From Sabulibacter ruber (GTDB lineage Bacteria > Bacteroidota > Bacteroidia > Cytophagales > Hymenobacteraceae), in contig NZ_JAFFID010000005.1 in assembly GCF_017355955.1 (NCBI RefSeq), forward strand, positions 186,001 to 250,000: a stretch of 64,000 nt of DNA, in the 5' to 3' direction. Both the position numbers and the translations under genes were made by a program. The notes beneath the pieces are model-generated. The model saw only the letters and a list, made by a program, of their open reading frames with translations, searched no databases and was not told where the DNA came from. Within the stretch, counting starts at the first letter, position 1; every line of letters begins with the position of its first letter. This document shows positions 25,583 to 35,600 of the stretch, in pieces.

Positions 25583-25620
25583 AGAAAGCCTTTCCAGACG
25601 GGGAAGGCTTTCTGCTTTTA
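25583..25620 (+). terminator. Rho-independent terminator after the YtxH genes
   Basis: Stem AGAAAGCCTTTCC with GGAAGGCTTTCT, then a T-rich tail. The 235 bp between the YtxH stop and this hairpin shows nothing else. Confidence 0.8.
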
Positions 25621-25628
25621 TAGGCTTT

Positions 25629-25667
25629 CCGTTTCAGAGCCGTTTTCTTAAAAAGAGGCTATAAACC
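25629..25667. repeat. IR38 palindromic element, copy 11
   Basis: CCGTTTCAGAGCCGTTTTC and AGAGGCTATAAACC, 8 bp beyond the YtxH terminator. Confidence 0.6.
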
Positions 25668-25773
25668 CTCCGCTGTTTTTACATTCGCTCCCCCGCTGGC
25701 GCGAGCGTCCCGCTCGTGTCCGCACGCATTGCTGGTACTTTCTGTGGTTCAGAAAGCAGTTACCCTGCACCTG

Positions 25774-25838
25774 TATGGCGCGGAAGTAACTTCCGTGCCT
25801 TTTATTCACAAGTCAGGGAAGTAACTTCCGCGCCATAG
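25774..25838. repeat. R1 hairpin repeat, copy b
   Basis: TATGGCGCGGAAGTAACTTC opposite GGAAGTAACTTCCGCGCCATA; the same family as 3191-3261. Confidence 0.8.
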
Positions 25839-25882
25839 TAAGAGTAGCTTTGGGTTATTCTTACAAATCAGTAACCTCTATT

Positions 25883-25974
25883 TTGTCATCCTGAAAGGAT
25901 CTTGTGTGCAAACGGTAGTAGCGCTTGAGCAAATGCCTTTCTAGTTCGCCCACAAGACCTTTCCAAGATGACAG
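25883..25974. repeat. R3 inverted pair
   Basis: GTCATCCTGAAAGGATCTTG on the left, and CAAGACCTTTCCAAGATGAC on the right as its imperfect complement, about 40 bp apart. Confidence 0.7.
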
Positions 25975-26103
25975 AAGGAGAAAAGACGTGATAGAATATG
26001 CGTTAATCTCTTTGTGAAGCGAAGTATGAACAATCTGGAATGCGTGCGGACACGAGCCGGAGGCTCGCGCCAGCGAGGCTAGAACAGACTTATCCCTGAT
26101 CAG

Positions 26104-26142
26104 CGTTTTAAGCCTTGAATTTCAAAAAAGGGCCATAAACAG
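26104..26142. repeat. IR38 palindromic element, copy 12
   Basis: CGTTTTAAGCCTTGAATTTC and GGGCCATAAACAG. The right arm overlaps the start of the lysS terminator. Confidence 0.65.
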
Positions 26143-26176
26143 AAAAGCCGCTCTTACCGGAGCGGCTTTTCTGTTT
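26137..26176. terminator. Terminator of lysS
   Basis: AAACAGAAAAGCCGCT with its complement, 41 bp beyond the minus-strand lysS stop. Confidence 0.85.
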
Positions 26177-26217
26177 ATGAATGCTGGTGCTCATCAGCAC
26201 ATTATCTGATTAGCACA

Positions 26218-27747
26218 TTAACTATCCTGACGGTGCTCTGGCTTCATCTGCGGGAAGAACAACACATCCTGGATAGAGTGGGAGTTGGTCATGATCATGC
26301 TTAGGCGGTCGATGCCAATACCCAGACCGGCGGTTGGTGGCATGCCGTACTCCAGGGCGCGCAGGAAGTCCTCGTCCAGTACCATGGCCTCGGTGTCGCC
26401 GCGTTTGCCCAATTCCAACTGCTCCTCAAAGCGGGCGCGCTGGTCAATCGGGTCATTCAGCTCAGAGAAAGAGTTACAGATCTCTTTTCCGTTACAGATA
26501 GCTTCAAAGCGCTCTACCAAGCCTTCTTTGCTGCGGTGCTTTTTGGCCAGTGGGCTCATTTCCACCGGATAGTCGGTGATGAAGGTTGGCTGGATCAACT
26601 GGCCTTCGCATTTCTCCCCGAAGATCTCGTCAATGATCTTGCCTTTCCCGATGTTCGGGTCAAGTTTAATGCCTAAACCAGTGGCAGTTTCACGCAGTTG
26701 CGCCTCGTCCATCTCCGAGATGTCAATACCGGTAAAGTGCTGGATAGCTTCAAACATGGTGAAACGCTTCCAGGGACGGGCGAAGTTGATTACGTTTTCG
26801 CCTACTTGCACCTCTGTGGTGCCGTGCAAGGCAATGGCCACGCGCTCTACCATTTCCTCCACCAGGTCCATCATCCAGTAGTAGTCTTTGTAGGCCACGT
26901 ACAACTCTACCTGGGTGAACTCTGGGTTGTGGAAACGGCTCATGCCTTCGTTCCGGAAGTCTTTGGAGAACTCGTACACGCCGTCAAAACCACCCACAAT
27001 CAGACGCTTCAGGTACAGCTCATTGGCGATACGCAGGTACAAGGTCATGTCCAGAGTGTTGTGGTGCGTCTTGAACGGACGGGCGGCGGCGCCTCCGTAC
27101 AGCGGCTGCAGAATAGGCGTTTCCACCTCCAGGTAACCACGCTCGTTCAGGTACTCACGCATGGTGTTCACCAGCTTGGTCCGCTTGATGAAGGTATCGC
27201 GCACGTCTGGGTTTACCACCAGGTCTACGTAGCGCTGACGGTACCGCAGTTCTGGGTCAGAGAAGGCATCGTACACGTGCTCCACGCCGTTCTCGTCTAC
27301 CTCGCGCTTCACAATAGGCAGCGGTTTTAATGACTTGGCCAGCAATTTAAGCTCCGTTACGTGCACCGAGGTTTCGCCCACCTGGGTTTTGAATACGTAG
27401 CCTTTTACCCCGATGAAGTCCCCGATGTCCAGCATCTTTTTGAACACCGTGTTGTACAGGTCCTTGTTTTCGCCCGGGGCGATGTCATCACGGGAAACAT
27501 AAATCTGGATGCGGCCCGAACTGTCCATGAGCTCGGCAAACGAGGCCTTGCCCATGATGCGGCGGCTCATGAGACGGCCGGCCAGGCTTACCTCCTGGTA
27601 GTTGTTCTGCTCTGGATCGAAGTTATCTTTTATTTCCTTAGCCGTGGCGGTCACATCAAAAAGTTCGGAAGGGTAGGGGTTGATGCCCATCTTCTGGAGC
27701 TCTTCGCGCTCATGGCGCCGGCGTAGTTCCTGTTCGCTTAATTGCAT
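26218..27747 (-). CDS. lysS: Lysyl-tRNA synthetase, class II
   Basis: A 509-residue enzyme charging tRNA-Lys. An OB-fold anticodon-binding domain occupies residues about 55-160 ([20 protein letters not shown]). The class II catalytic core follows: motif 1 around [23 protein letters not shown], motif 2 [18 protein letters not shown], and motif 3 [12 protein letters not shown] near the C-terminus. Length is standard. The start ATG at 27747 gives the usual N-terminus with [11 protein letters not shown]. It is monocistronic. Confidence 0.97.
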   Translation of the reverse strand: MQLSEQELRRRHEREELQKMGINPYPSELFDVTATAKEIKDNFDPEQNNYQEVSLAGRLMSRRIMGKASFAELMDSSGRIQIYVSRDDIAPGENKDLYNTVFKKMLDIGDFIGVKGYVFKTQVGETSVHVTELKLLAKSLKPLPIVKREVDENGVEHVYDAFSDPELRYRQRYVDLVVNPDVRDTFIKRTKLVNTMREYLNERGYLEVETPILQPLYGGAAARPFKTHHNTLDMTLYLRIANELYLKRLIVGGFDGVYEFSKDFRNEGMSRFHNPEFTQVELYVAYKDYYWMMDLVEEMVERVAIALHGTTEVQVGENVINFARPWKRFTMFEAIQHFTGIDISEMDEAQLRETATGLGIKLDPNIGKGKIIDEIFGEKCEGQLIQPTFITDYPVEMSPLAKKHRSKEGLVERFEAICNGKEICNSFSELNDPIDQRARFEEQLELGKRGDTEAMVLDEDFLRALEYGMPPTAGLGIGIDRLSMIMTNSHSIQDVLFFPQMKPEHRQDS

Positions 27748-27896
27748 GGAAACGTTCTTTCAGTGTATTCTATAGGTCAAACCGCAAATTTCGGAAATTA
27801 TTCCCATACATAGAGAAGTTGCCGGCTGAAATAGAGGGAATTGCCGGAGGGCGTTTCTATAGCGGGAATCACAAGCTAGGGAAGCCATTAAAAAAG

Positions 27897-27934
27897 CGTT
27901 TTGGGGCTGTTTTCCTGAAAACCGCACCGAAACG
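27897..27934. repeat. IR38 palindromic element, copy 13
   Basis: CGTTTTGGGGCTGTTTTCC then TGAAAACCGCACCGAAACG, close to the family consensus. The complementarity extends outward (AAAG / CTTT). Confidence 0.8.
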
Positions 27935-27968
27935 CTTTAAGTAAGCTTTGGGTCTAAGCGTAGGTTTG

Positions 27969-28026
27969 GTGCGGATTTACTTCCGTGGCTCGCTGAAACA
28001 GTAAGCCACGAAAGTAATCCGCGCTA
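27969..28026. repeat. R1 hairpin repeat, copy c (diverged)
   Basis: GTGCGGATTTACTTCCGTGG opposite CCACGAAAGTAATCCGCGC, an eroded copy of the R1 family. Confidence 0.65.
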
Positions 28027-28054
28027 GGGAAAATTGCGGTTTCCGGCGGGTCTG

Positions 28055-28100
28055 GAGACTAGCGCCATCCTAAGTCACGAGGCTAGTGTCTCGTGCCAGC
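28055..28100. repeat. R2-related inverted repeat
   Basis: GAGACTAGC and GCTAGTGTCTC arms followed by CGTGCCAGCG, similar to R2 ends. It abuts IR38 copy 14. Confidence 0.45.
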
Positions 28101-28138
28101 GTTTTTGAGTTGTTTTTTGTTAAACAGCCCGAAAACAA
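28100..28138. repeat. IR38 palindromic element, copy 14
   Basis: CGTTTTTGAGTTGTTTTTTG and CAGCCCGAAAACAA. It lies 33 bp beyond the minus-strand aldo/keto reductase stop; an AATTAACAATTAATTA-like microrepeat follows. Confidence 0.65.
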
Positions 28139-28170
28139 CCAACAATCAGCAACCAGCAATTAACAATTAA

Positions 28171-29166
28171 TTACTTAGGCAGGTCCAGTTTGTTCAGTTC
28201 CTCGGTGATGAAGAAGAGTTCGTCCTGGGTGAGCTGCACGTCCATGGCTTTGGCGTTCTGGATAGTTTGCTCGGCGTTGCGGGCGCCTACCAGCGCAATG
28301 GTGATGCCCGGCTGCGCGATGGTCCAGCGGAGCACCAGTTGGCCCAAAGTGGCGTTTTTATCATCGGCCAGAGGCTTGATTTTGTTCAGGAACTCGTTCA
28401 CTTTTACCAGGTTCTCGGGCTGGTAAACGGGTAGTCCCGCGCGGTGATCTCCTTCGTTGAAGTGGTGGCCGGGCTTGATTTTCCCGGTGAGCAACCCACG
28501 TTCCAGCGGGCTGTAGGCCAGAATAGCTTTGTTGTTCTCCAGGCAGTAAGGCACCACATCGGCCTCAATGCCGCGGTTCACCATGCTGTACGGCACCTGG
28601 TTAGAGGCCAGTGTCACGTACTTTTCGGCTTCCTGCATCTGGGCCACGTTGTAGTTGCTCACGCCCGCCTGCCGGATTTTCCCTTCCTTGATCAGTTGAG
28701 CCACCGTTTCCATGGTTTCCTCAATGGGCGTGGTGGTGTCTGGCCAGTGGATCTGGTACAGGTCAATGTAATCGGTGCCCAGACGGCGTAGGCTGTCTTC
28801 GCATTCTTTGATGATGCTCTCGCGGCCGGCGTATTTGTAGATATCTATTTTGTTGCCCTGGTTGTCTTCGCTCTTCATGGCGAAATCGCCTTTGGCCAGG
28901 TCCCAGCGCATGCCGTATTTGGTGAGAATCTGCACTTTGTCGCGCGGAATGCCTTTGATGGCTTCGCCTACAATCTCTTCGCTCAGGCCCTGCCCGTAAA
29001 TAGGGGCGGTATCAATGGATGTCATGCCGTGGTCATACGCGGCTTTGATGGCGTCTACGGCTTCCTGGCGCTCGGTTCCGCCCCACATCCAGCCGCCCGC
29101 GGCCCAGGCCCCGAACGTAAGCACCGATACTTCCAGGTCAGATGCTCCTAATTTTCTAAACTCCAT
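28171..29166 (-). CDS. Aldo/keto reductase
   Basis: A 331-residue NADPH-dependent oxidoreductase of the (beta/alpha)8 fold. The catalytic tetrad is visible: Asp in SIDTAPIYG, Tyr in that same motif, Lys in ILTKYG, and His in YQIHWPD. The cofactor end is in SPLERGLLTGK and ALVGARN. Such enzymes reduce aldehydes and ketones; the substrate is unknown. It is monocistronic. The start ATG opens with MEFRKLGASDLEVS, the standard family beginning. Confidence 0.93.
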   Translation of the reverse strand: MEFRKLGASDLEVSVLTFGAWAAGGWMWGGTERQEAVDAIKAAYDHGMTSIDTAPIYGQGLSEEIVGEAIKGIPRDKVQILTKYGMRWDLAKGDFAMKSEDNQGNKIDIYKYAGRESIIKECEDSLRRLGTDYIDLYQIHWPDTTTPIEETMETVAQLIKEGKIRQAGVSNYNVAQMQEAEKYVTLASNQVPYSMVNRGIEADVVPYCLENNKAILAYSPLERGLLTGKIKPGHHFNEGDHRAGLPVYQPENLVKVNEFLNKIKPLADDKNATLGQLVLRWTIAQPGITIALVGARNAEQTIQNAKAMDVQLTQDELFFITEELNKLDLPK

Positions 29167-29422
29167 GTGTCAATTGTTAAAGAATAAACATTGATGAAAG
29201 CTTCTCCTGCAGAGATGCTTTGTTTCTCTTACGAGGGTCAAAGAAAAGGATTCAATATTTCTTTCTGTCCTTGGGCCCGGTAGTCTTGGGTATACCATGC
29301 TGAACTGCCGAAAGTTAACCTCTTAGGAAGGATGGGCGAACTCCATCATTGGGCAATTACTTGCGTAGAAGTAGGAAGGAGAAAGGAGCGGTTGGAAAAC
29401 GTTCACCTTAAAACCTACCCAC

Positions 29423-30406
29423 ATGGAACAAGAACAAAGCAAATCTTTGGCTGATAAGGTGGTGGTCATTACCGGAGCCTCCAGCGGAATTGGCAGAGCC
29501 ACCGCCGTGGCGTTCGCCCGGGAAGGAGCCTCGCTGGTATTAGCCGCCCGCAGAACCGAAATCCTGGAGCAGGTAGTCGCTGATTGTACACAATGGGGCG
29601 GCAAGGCGGTGGCCATCACCACCGATGTCGCCCAAACCCACAGCATGCAGGCGCTGGCGGAGGCGGCTTTGGCTTTCGGGGGCAAAATAGATATCTGGAT
29701 TAATAACGCAGGAGCCGGTGCGCTGGGTGCGTACGATGAAACCCCGATGGCTGCGCACGAGCAGGTGGTTCAGATCAATCTTTTGGGGCACATGCGGGGA
29801 GCGCACGCGGTACTGCCCATCTTTAAGCTGCAGGAGCATGGGCACCTGATCAACACCATTTCCATTGGAGCCTTTGCACCTATGCCGTATGCGGTAGCGT
29901 ATGCAGCCAGCAAGTACGGACTCAGAGGGTTTTCAGAAGCATTGCGGGCAGAGCTCTCCAAGTTCCCACACATTCAGATCAGCGATGTGTTTCCGGCCTT
30001 TATTGACACTCCGGGCTTTCAGCACGCCGGGAATTACATCGGGAAAAAGATTAAGCCCGCTCCCCCGGTCTATGAACCCCAGTTAGTAGCCGAGGCCATT
30101 GTTTCTTTGGCTCGCAAGCCAAAACCAAGTGTGATGGTAGGTGGTTTTGGGTATGTTGCCCGGTTGTATTATGCTCTTTTCCCTAAGCTTACCAGAACAG
30201 GCACCGCCCGGTTTATGGAACGGTACTTTGAAAGGGCAGAGTCTGTGCCTATCACTGACGGAAGCTTGTTCCAGCCCTCCAACGTTGGGGCAGATATCTC
30301 CGGTGGCTGGCGAAAACCCAAATCTGGAGTGGGTAGCGTGGCCGTAGCTTCTCTGTTGGCGGGAGGTATAGCCACCTCCCTCTTTTATCTAGCCAAGAAA
30401 AGGTAA
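29423..30406 (+). CDS. Short-chain dehydrogenase/reductase with C-terminal membrane anchor
   Basis: A 327-residue SDR. The NAD(P) motif TGASSGIG is at residues 17-24, followed by NNAG, a catalytic Ser in the TISIG segment, and YAASK with Tyr160 and Lys164. It is about 70 residues longer than classical SDRs. The extension ends in a hydrophobic helix (VAVASLLAGGIATSLFYLA) and KKR, suggesting membrane anchoring. The substrate is unknown. It stands alone; 256 bp upstream shows no repeat of the window's families. Confidence 0.9.
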   Translation: MEQEQSKSLADKVVVITGASSGIGRATAVAFAREGASLVLAARRTEILEQVVADCTQWGGKAVAITTDVAQTHSMQALAEAALAFGGKIDIWINNAGAGALGAYDETPMAAHEQVVQINLLGHMRGAHAVLPIFKLQEHGHLINTISIGAFAPMPYAVAYAASKYGLRGFSEALRAELSKFPHIQISDVFPAFIDTPGFQHAGNYIGKKIKPAPPVYEPQLVAEAIVSLARKPKPSVMVGGFGYVARLYYALFPKLTRTGTARFMERYFERAESVPITDGSLFQPSNVGADISGGWRKPKSGVGSVAVASLLAGGIATSLFYLAKKR

Positions 30407-30529
30407 GCAGTTGTTATTAGAAGCAAGCACTTGACGCGTAAGTAGAATTAATTGAAGGGAACACAATGGGGCAGGGGATTAAATCCTTCAGAAGCTTTCG
30501 CCGTTAAAGTCAAGAACAAACCCCAATCT

Positions 30530-30997
30530 ATGAAATGTGAATTAAGCCTGGTTTTTGAGGAAAACGACGGAACCCTCCGTTGGATTTTCAATATCCTGAT
30601 TTATGCCCATCAGATCAGTGATCCGCATGTGCGTAAGATGTTGCAGCCTACTTTAAAGGAGTTCCTGCACAAACGCAGTTATCAGGAGGTGATAAGACTG
30701 GCCGAAACAGACATTGATGAGGGCGATTTCGTGCGCGATTACCTGAAGCAGAACCTTATTAAATTCAACGCGAGCCAGGTACGGGTGAAAGGCGAGAAGG
30801 TAAAAGCCATGTGCTTCACCATTGAGCAGGCCGGCCACATGCAAGCCGCCGCTGAGCCGGGTACGGTAGACCCAGAGGTGCTGGCCCTGTTTGAAGGCCA
30901 TGAACTAAAGTTGCACCAGATTAAGCATTGCGCCATTGAGGCGTTGAAGGAAGCCGGGGCCAAGGGCGTACAGATTGAAAGATTCAGCCATGAATAG
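30530..30997 (+). CDS. Protein of unknown function
   Basis: A 155-residue soluble protein starting MKCELSLVFEENDGTLRWIF. I do not recognise a family. It is Glu/Lys/His-rich with predicted helices, no signal peptide and no membrane segment. The open frame runs upstream to 30452, but the extra 26 residues look non-conserved and basic, so the ATG at 30530 is preferred. It is flanked by an SDR gene and followed within 14 bp by an IR38 copy and a terminator. Confidence 0.65.
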   Translation: MKCELSLVFEENDGTLRWIFNILIYAHQISDPHVRKMLQPTLKEFLHKRSYQEVIRLAETDIDEGDFVRDYLKQNLIKFNASQVRVKGEKVKAMCFTIEQAGHMQAAAEPGTVDPEVLALFEGHELKLHQIKHCAIEALKEAGAKGVQIERFSHE

Positions 30998-31010
30998 AGG
31001 CTAGAAAAAT

Positions 31011-31052
31011 CCTGTTTTAAGGCTGATTTCTTGAAATAAGGCTTGAAACAGG
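31011..31052. repeat. IR38 palindromic element, copy 15
   Basis: CCTGTTTTAAGGCTGATTTC opposite GAAATAAGGCTTGAAACAGG. The flanks add AAT / ATT pairs, giving a long stem. It starts 14 bp after a stop codon. Confidence 0.85.
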
Positions 31053-31061
31053 ATTACCCAT

Positions 31062-31106
31062 AAAAAAAAAGCGGCATCGTTTTAACCGGTGCCGCTTTGT
31101 TGTTTT
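31062..31106. terminator. Terminator between convergent unknown genes
   Basis: AAAGCGGCA pairs with TGCCGCTTT, with a nine-base A-run on one side and a T-rich run on the other. Confidence 0.8.
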
Positions 31107-31126
31107 AAGTAGAAATCTATACCATG

Positions 31127-32161
31127 TTATGCCGCTGCTGAAAGTTGCATGGTTGGTCCTTCGGTGAACAGCGGTTCTACCTGTTGGTGCAAGCGTTCTT
31201 TTACAAAGCCGTTGCTCAGGTGCTCCGGAAGCTCCGCCACTAGTTTGCGGTATTTCTCAATACCCAAGGCTTGGGCCACATAACTCTCATGCAGACCGTT
31301 CAGGTAACTCACAATAGCCAGAAGGCTCTCGTGGAACAGCTTGAAGTCAATCTGGGCTTCCACAAACCGGTCAATCTCTTTCTGTGACGAGGAGATGCGG
31401 AGTCTGCTTAGCAAATCAAACAGTGTGGTATACCCCATCCGCCAGGTGATCTGCTGCCAATGCTGCGCCGACCATTTGTCTAGAATCTGACCAGTCTTGC
31501 TGCTTCTGATGGCCGTAGCCGGGTTATTCTGTACCTGCTGCCGAATAGCATTCGCCGTCAGTTTTCTGGTGGTACGCAGGAACTGGCCAATCTGGGCCTG
31601 CGCTTCAATTTCTTTCCCAGCTATCTGCAACCCAGGTTTGTAGCCCGCCAAAGGCAACCGATGGATGCTGAAGTCATTGTAAGCCCCCGCCGCGTAGAAG
31701 CCTACTGCCCTGGGGTATGCATTCTTCACCACCAATCTACCGGCTTCTCTTCTGATTGCGGCCTCATTGTTCGTCTTGATGCCCAGCGTGTACAGAAAAG
31801 CCTGCAACCCCGCGAAAACTGAGTAATAGGCCTGCGGAAACGTCCAGTGCAGGGCATTGCGCAGATACGTTTCATCGCCTAACTCAGCAGTGGCACGCAA
31901 AGCGTATTCTGTGCTCCAGCAGTTGTGCAGAATTCTGGTAAGCGCCTGTAAATCCTGTTCTGAAAGGTCCGCCTTATGCTGACGAAAGAACACGTGATTT
32001 CGCAAGCCAGATTCTTCTGCACTGTGGTTGATGTGGTAGTTGATGGCAAAAAAATAGTTCAGGAACACCTGCGCCGGAATTGATTTTCGCCAGGCAGAAT
32101 CCTGTGGTTTTTGCTCTTCCTGAAAGAGCGGAATCACATTTTCTTCTAATACCTTCTTCAT
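31127..32161 (-). CDS. Protein of unknown function, mostly helical
   Basis: A 344-residue protein with no signal peptide. Many predicted helices, with aromatic patches such as HWTFPQAYYSVFAGLQAFLY near residue 105 that faintly recall HEPN-type helical bundles (a YYAxFxA pattern). The RX4-6H catalytic motif of HEPN nucleases is not seen. It ends in a short Ala-rich tail. It stands alone with 505 bp of non-coding DNA upstream. Function cannot be assigned. Confidence 0.7.
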   Translation of the reverse strand: MKKVLEENVIPLFQEEQKPQDSAWRKSIPAQVFLNYFFAINYHINHSAEESGLRNHVFFRQHKADLSEQDLQALTRILHNCWSTEYALRATAELGDETYLRNALHWTFPQAYYSVFAGLQAFLYTLGIKTNNEAAIRREAGRLVVKNAYPRAVGFYAAGAYNDFSIHRLPLAGYKPGLQIAGKEIEAQAQIGQFLRTTRKLTANAIRQQVQNNPATAIRSSKTGQILDKWSAQHWQQITWRMGYTTLFDLLSRLRISSSQKEIDRFVEAQIDFKLFHESLLAIVSYLNGLHESYVAQALGIEKYRKLVAELPEHLSNGFVKERLHQQVEPLFTEGPTMQLSAAA

Positions 32162-32330
32162 ATTTTATGAACACGTTTTCAGAAGGTTAGGTTGCATTTA
32201 AATGGCTTTTTATCAATGTGTAATCTGCTGTTTATCAATATGTTGTAAAATATTTTTAGCCTCTACTGAATGCTTGAAAACAAGTAAAAATCAAGGCTTG
32301 ATTCCTCTTGGTTAGAAGTCGTAAATGAAG

Positions 32331-32368
32331 CGTTTTAAGGGTGTTTTTCTCAAAAGGGAATTTAAGCA
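32331..32368. repeat. IR38 palindromic element, copy 16 (diverged)
   Basis: CGTTTTAAGGGTGTTTTTC on the left and GGGAATTTAAGC on the right; the outer right arm is eroded. Confidence 0.5.
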
Positions 32369-32452
32369 TATTTGTTAATGACTCATGTAGCAACCCCAGC
32401 GGCAGTGGTAGACATGGGTGTGGTCTGAAGGGTCGTACAGGCAAGAATAAGA

Positions 32453-32492
32453 TTGATTTAGGTCTATTTTTCTCTAAATAGGTCAAAAACAA
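32453..32492. repeat. IR38 palindromic element, copy 17
   Basis: TTGATTTAGGTCTATTTTTC opposite AAATAGGTCAAAAACAA; covarying arms TTG / CAA. It lies in the divergent interval upstream of the T9SS nuclease. Confidence 0.65.
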
Positions 32493-32586
32493 CTTGAAGT
32501 TGATTGTTGGAATAATCACATTTAAAGTAGGTCTATTACCACGTAAATGTTAACTTAATTTTAACAAGTTATAGTAGGGGTTTGTG

Positions 32587-32594
32587 TACTTTTG
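32587..32594 (+). promoter_or_regulatory. Candidate -7 box of the T9SS nuclease gene
   Basis: TACTTTTG matches TAnnTTTG exactly, 72 bp before the ATG. No good -33 TTTG is visible, so the assignment is weak. Confidence 0.35.
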
Positions 32595-32666
32595 AGGAAA
32601 AATTCAATCACAGGGAAAGCTTTTGCCTGAGGCTTCTCTGCCGTCTTTTACCTCAATATCAGCTCA

Positions 32667-35600
32667 ATGAGAAAACATTTACCCACATGTAGCCTGCTTC
32701 TTGCTGCACTGCTATGGTTCAACAGCAACAAAGCGTCAGCACAAATCAGCTTATCAGGAGGAAATCACCAGGAAAACTTTGATGGGATGGGAGCTACTGG
32801 TACCAGCCTTCCTGCAGGTTGGGCAGCCATCCGCTTATCTGGCTCCAAACCTTCAGGCGAAATCCTGAATCCTCAGGTGACTGATGGCTCCTCAAATAGT
32901 GGTGCAGTGTACAATGTAGGCACTTTAGATGCTTCTGACAGAGCCATTGGTACATTGGCTTCAGAATCAACAGTGCCGGCCTTTGGGGTAAGTTTGACTA
33001 ACGCCTCAGGATCAGATATCACCAAATTGGAGCTTTCAGGGGTGATGGAACAATGGAGATCTGGTTCGCGGGCCGATCGTTTAGAAACCGTTGTTTTTGA
33101 GTACAGCACCGATGCTGCCAACTTGAATTCCGGTACCTGGACCTCCGTTGCCTCCCTTGATTTGGTGGAGAAGTTGGTAAATACTACAGTAGCCGAAAAA
33201 GTGGACGGAAACGATCCTGCCAACAGAACCGAGATTTCCGGAGTAATCACCCTAAGGTTGCCAGCCGGCGGAACCATCTGGTTACGATGGAAAGATGCAG
33301 ATGCAACCGGGAGCGACGGCCTCTACGCACTTGATGACTTCCTGGTAAAGCCCACCTACTCCGCCGTAGATAATGCCGCTCCCACCTTGGTGTCAGGAAA
33401 TCCCGCTCATGGGGCAACTAACGTTCCTACTAGGTTAGATTTAGTTCTCACGTTCAATGAGCCTGTTACGGCAGGGACCGGTCAGCTGTCTTTTGTCTCC
33501 AGCAATGAAACCGTTTCCTTGGGTGTAACAGACGCTGATATTCAATTCAACGGGAACGAGGTAACGGTGCGTAATATCCTGCTGAAGCCAGCCCAGACCT
33601 ACTCCTTAACCATTGACAATGCTGCTTTTAAAGACGCATCCGGTAATTTCTACGCCGGAATAGCCTCGGGTTCCTACACCTTCACCACGTCGGCCTCGGG
33701 AACTCCTGTACTGTCGGCCAGTGTAGGGTCTTTTGATTTTCCGCTCACGCAAATAGGCATTACTTCCGCTGTAAAAGAGTACGATCTTTCTGCGCAATAC
33801 TTGCAGGAAGGTGTGACTGTTTCGGTAAGCGGTCCTTTTGAGATCTCCAAGAGTTTGGAATCCAATGTTTTCACCTCCACTTCTTTGACGTTTTCAACGG
33901 CAGAGTTGGCTACCTCCAAAAAAGTGTATGTCCGGTTCAAGCCATCGGCTGTTGCGGGTAACACTGGTGCCATTACGCACAGTACCGCTGGCGGGCAAAC
34001 CATAACCGTTTCCCTAACCGGAACCGCTTTCAACCCCAATGTCCAGAATTTTGAAGCCTGCGGTACAGAACTGCCCGGTGGCTGGAAACAGTACAGCGTT
34101 GCCGGTGCCCAAACCTGGGGATGTACCACCTACGGACGCACCGGCAACGCCGTGCAGGTAAGTGGGTATAGCTCCGGAAATCAGGAAAACGAAGACTGGT
34201 TGATTTCCCCGGCCATAGACTTGACCACGGGATATCAGTTTCCGCTGCTCTCTTACTGGACCAGAACCAATTACAATGGGGCAACCTTACGCCTGATGGT
34301 GTCTGCCAATTACAGCGGCAGCGGTGCTCCCAACGCAAACGGCGTAACCTGGACCGAACTCAAGGGGCGTTTCCCGGAGGCCAATTCCGATGCCTGGACC
34401 GAAACCAAGGACATTGACCTCTCACAGTTCAAGGGAAGCAACGTGTACATCGCCTATGTGTACACCTCCACCACCAGTGCCGCCGCCAGATGGACCCTGG
34501 ATGATTTTGAGGTGAAAAACTCTGTCGTGGCTCCGCCCGCCGTGCTTACCTCCAGCCTAAATGTGCTGGCGAACGCTGATTTTGGAATCGTGAGCCCCGG
34601 CACCACCGTGGAGAAGACCTTTACTTTCTCCCTGGAGAATGTGACCTCTGGTGTCGCCCTGGAAGTAGCCGCTCCTTTCAGCCTCTCTAAAAACGGAGCC
34701 GATTTCACCCAGTCTATTTCTTTTACTCAGGCAGAAATCGCTTCCAACTCCTTTACAGTGCGGTTCACGGCCCCTGTTGCCGTCAGCAAAGCATGGTCCG
34801 GCAGAGTAACTTTCTGGGCCGATAACCTGAATCAGCAGGTCGGTTACCTTACCGGTGCGGTGCTGAACAAAGACAACACCTTTGATGTGGTTACCTGGAA
34901 CATTGAATGGTTTGGCTCAACTGGCAACGGCCCCAGCGACGAGGACCTGCAAAAAGCCAATGTGAAGAAAGTAATTGAGGCGCTGGATGCTGATGTGTAT
35001 GCCTTCCAGGAAATCTCTAACGCTGATGCCTTCAATAGCCTGAAAACTTTGTTGCCAGCGTACGAAGGGTTCATGTCTGAATATGCTTCCAATACCCAGG
35101 AAGTGGCTTTCTTCTACAAAAAGGCCACCGTAACTGAAGTAAAACGCAAATACCTGTTAAAGGGTGGGACCGGCGTGAGCAACTTTTGGGCTAGCGGACG
35201 TTACCCGTATCTGCTGGAAGTGGATGCCACCGTCAACGGCGTTATCAAAAGGCTTCACCTGATTAACATCCACGCCAAAGCCAACGAAAGCGATACCCCA
35301 GAAGCAGCTTTAACGGCCTATAACCGCCGCAAAGACGATGTGCGTATCCTCAAAGATTCACTAGACGCGTACTATCCAAATGCCAGCATCATCATGGTAG
35401 GCGATTATAATGATGACATAGACTTCACGGTAGCAGATCTTACCGGCACCACAGAGTCAACCTACAAAGCCTTTGCCGAGGATGCAGCCCGTTACACCTT
35501 TGCCACTATGCCGCTGAGCCTGGCAGGCTTGCGTTCTTATGTTAGCCGGGAAAACGTGATTGACCACGTCCTGTACTCCAATGAGCTGGCTGATTTCTAC

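Larger units (their letters stand above)
25694..26075. repeat. R2 inverted-repeat element, copy c (composite)
   Basis: Arms of 37 bp (25694-25730 and 26039-26075) starting CGCTGGCGCGAGC and ending GTCCGCACGCATT, with 3 mismatches. Between them lie a complete R1 hairpin (25774-25838) and an R3 inverted pair (25883-25974), so three repeat types are nested. No coding sequence is visible in the 382 bp. Confidence 0.75.

Noticed and set aside
31127-32161. HEPN toxin of a toxin-antitoxin pair
   Set aside because: No RX4-6H motif in the right place and no partner gene adjacent.
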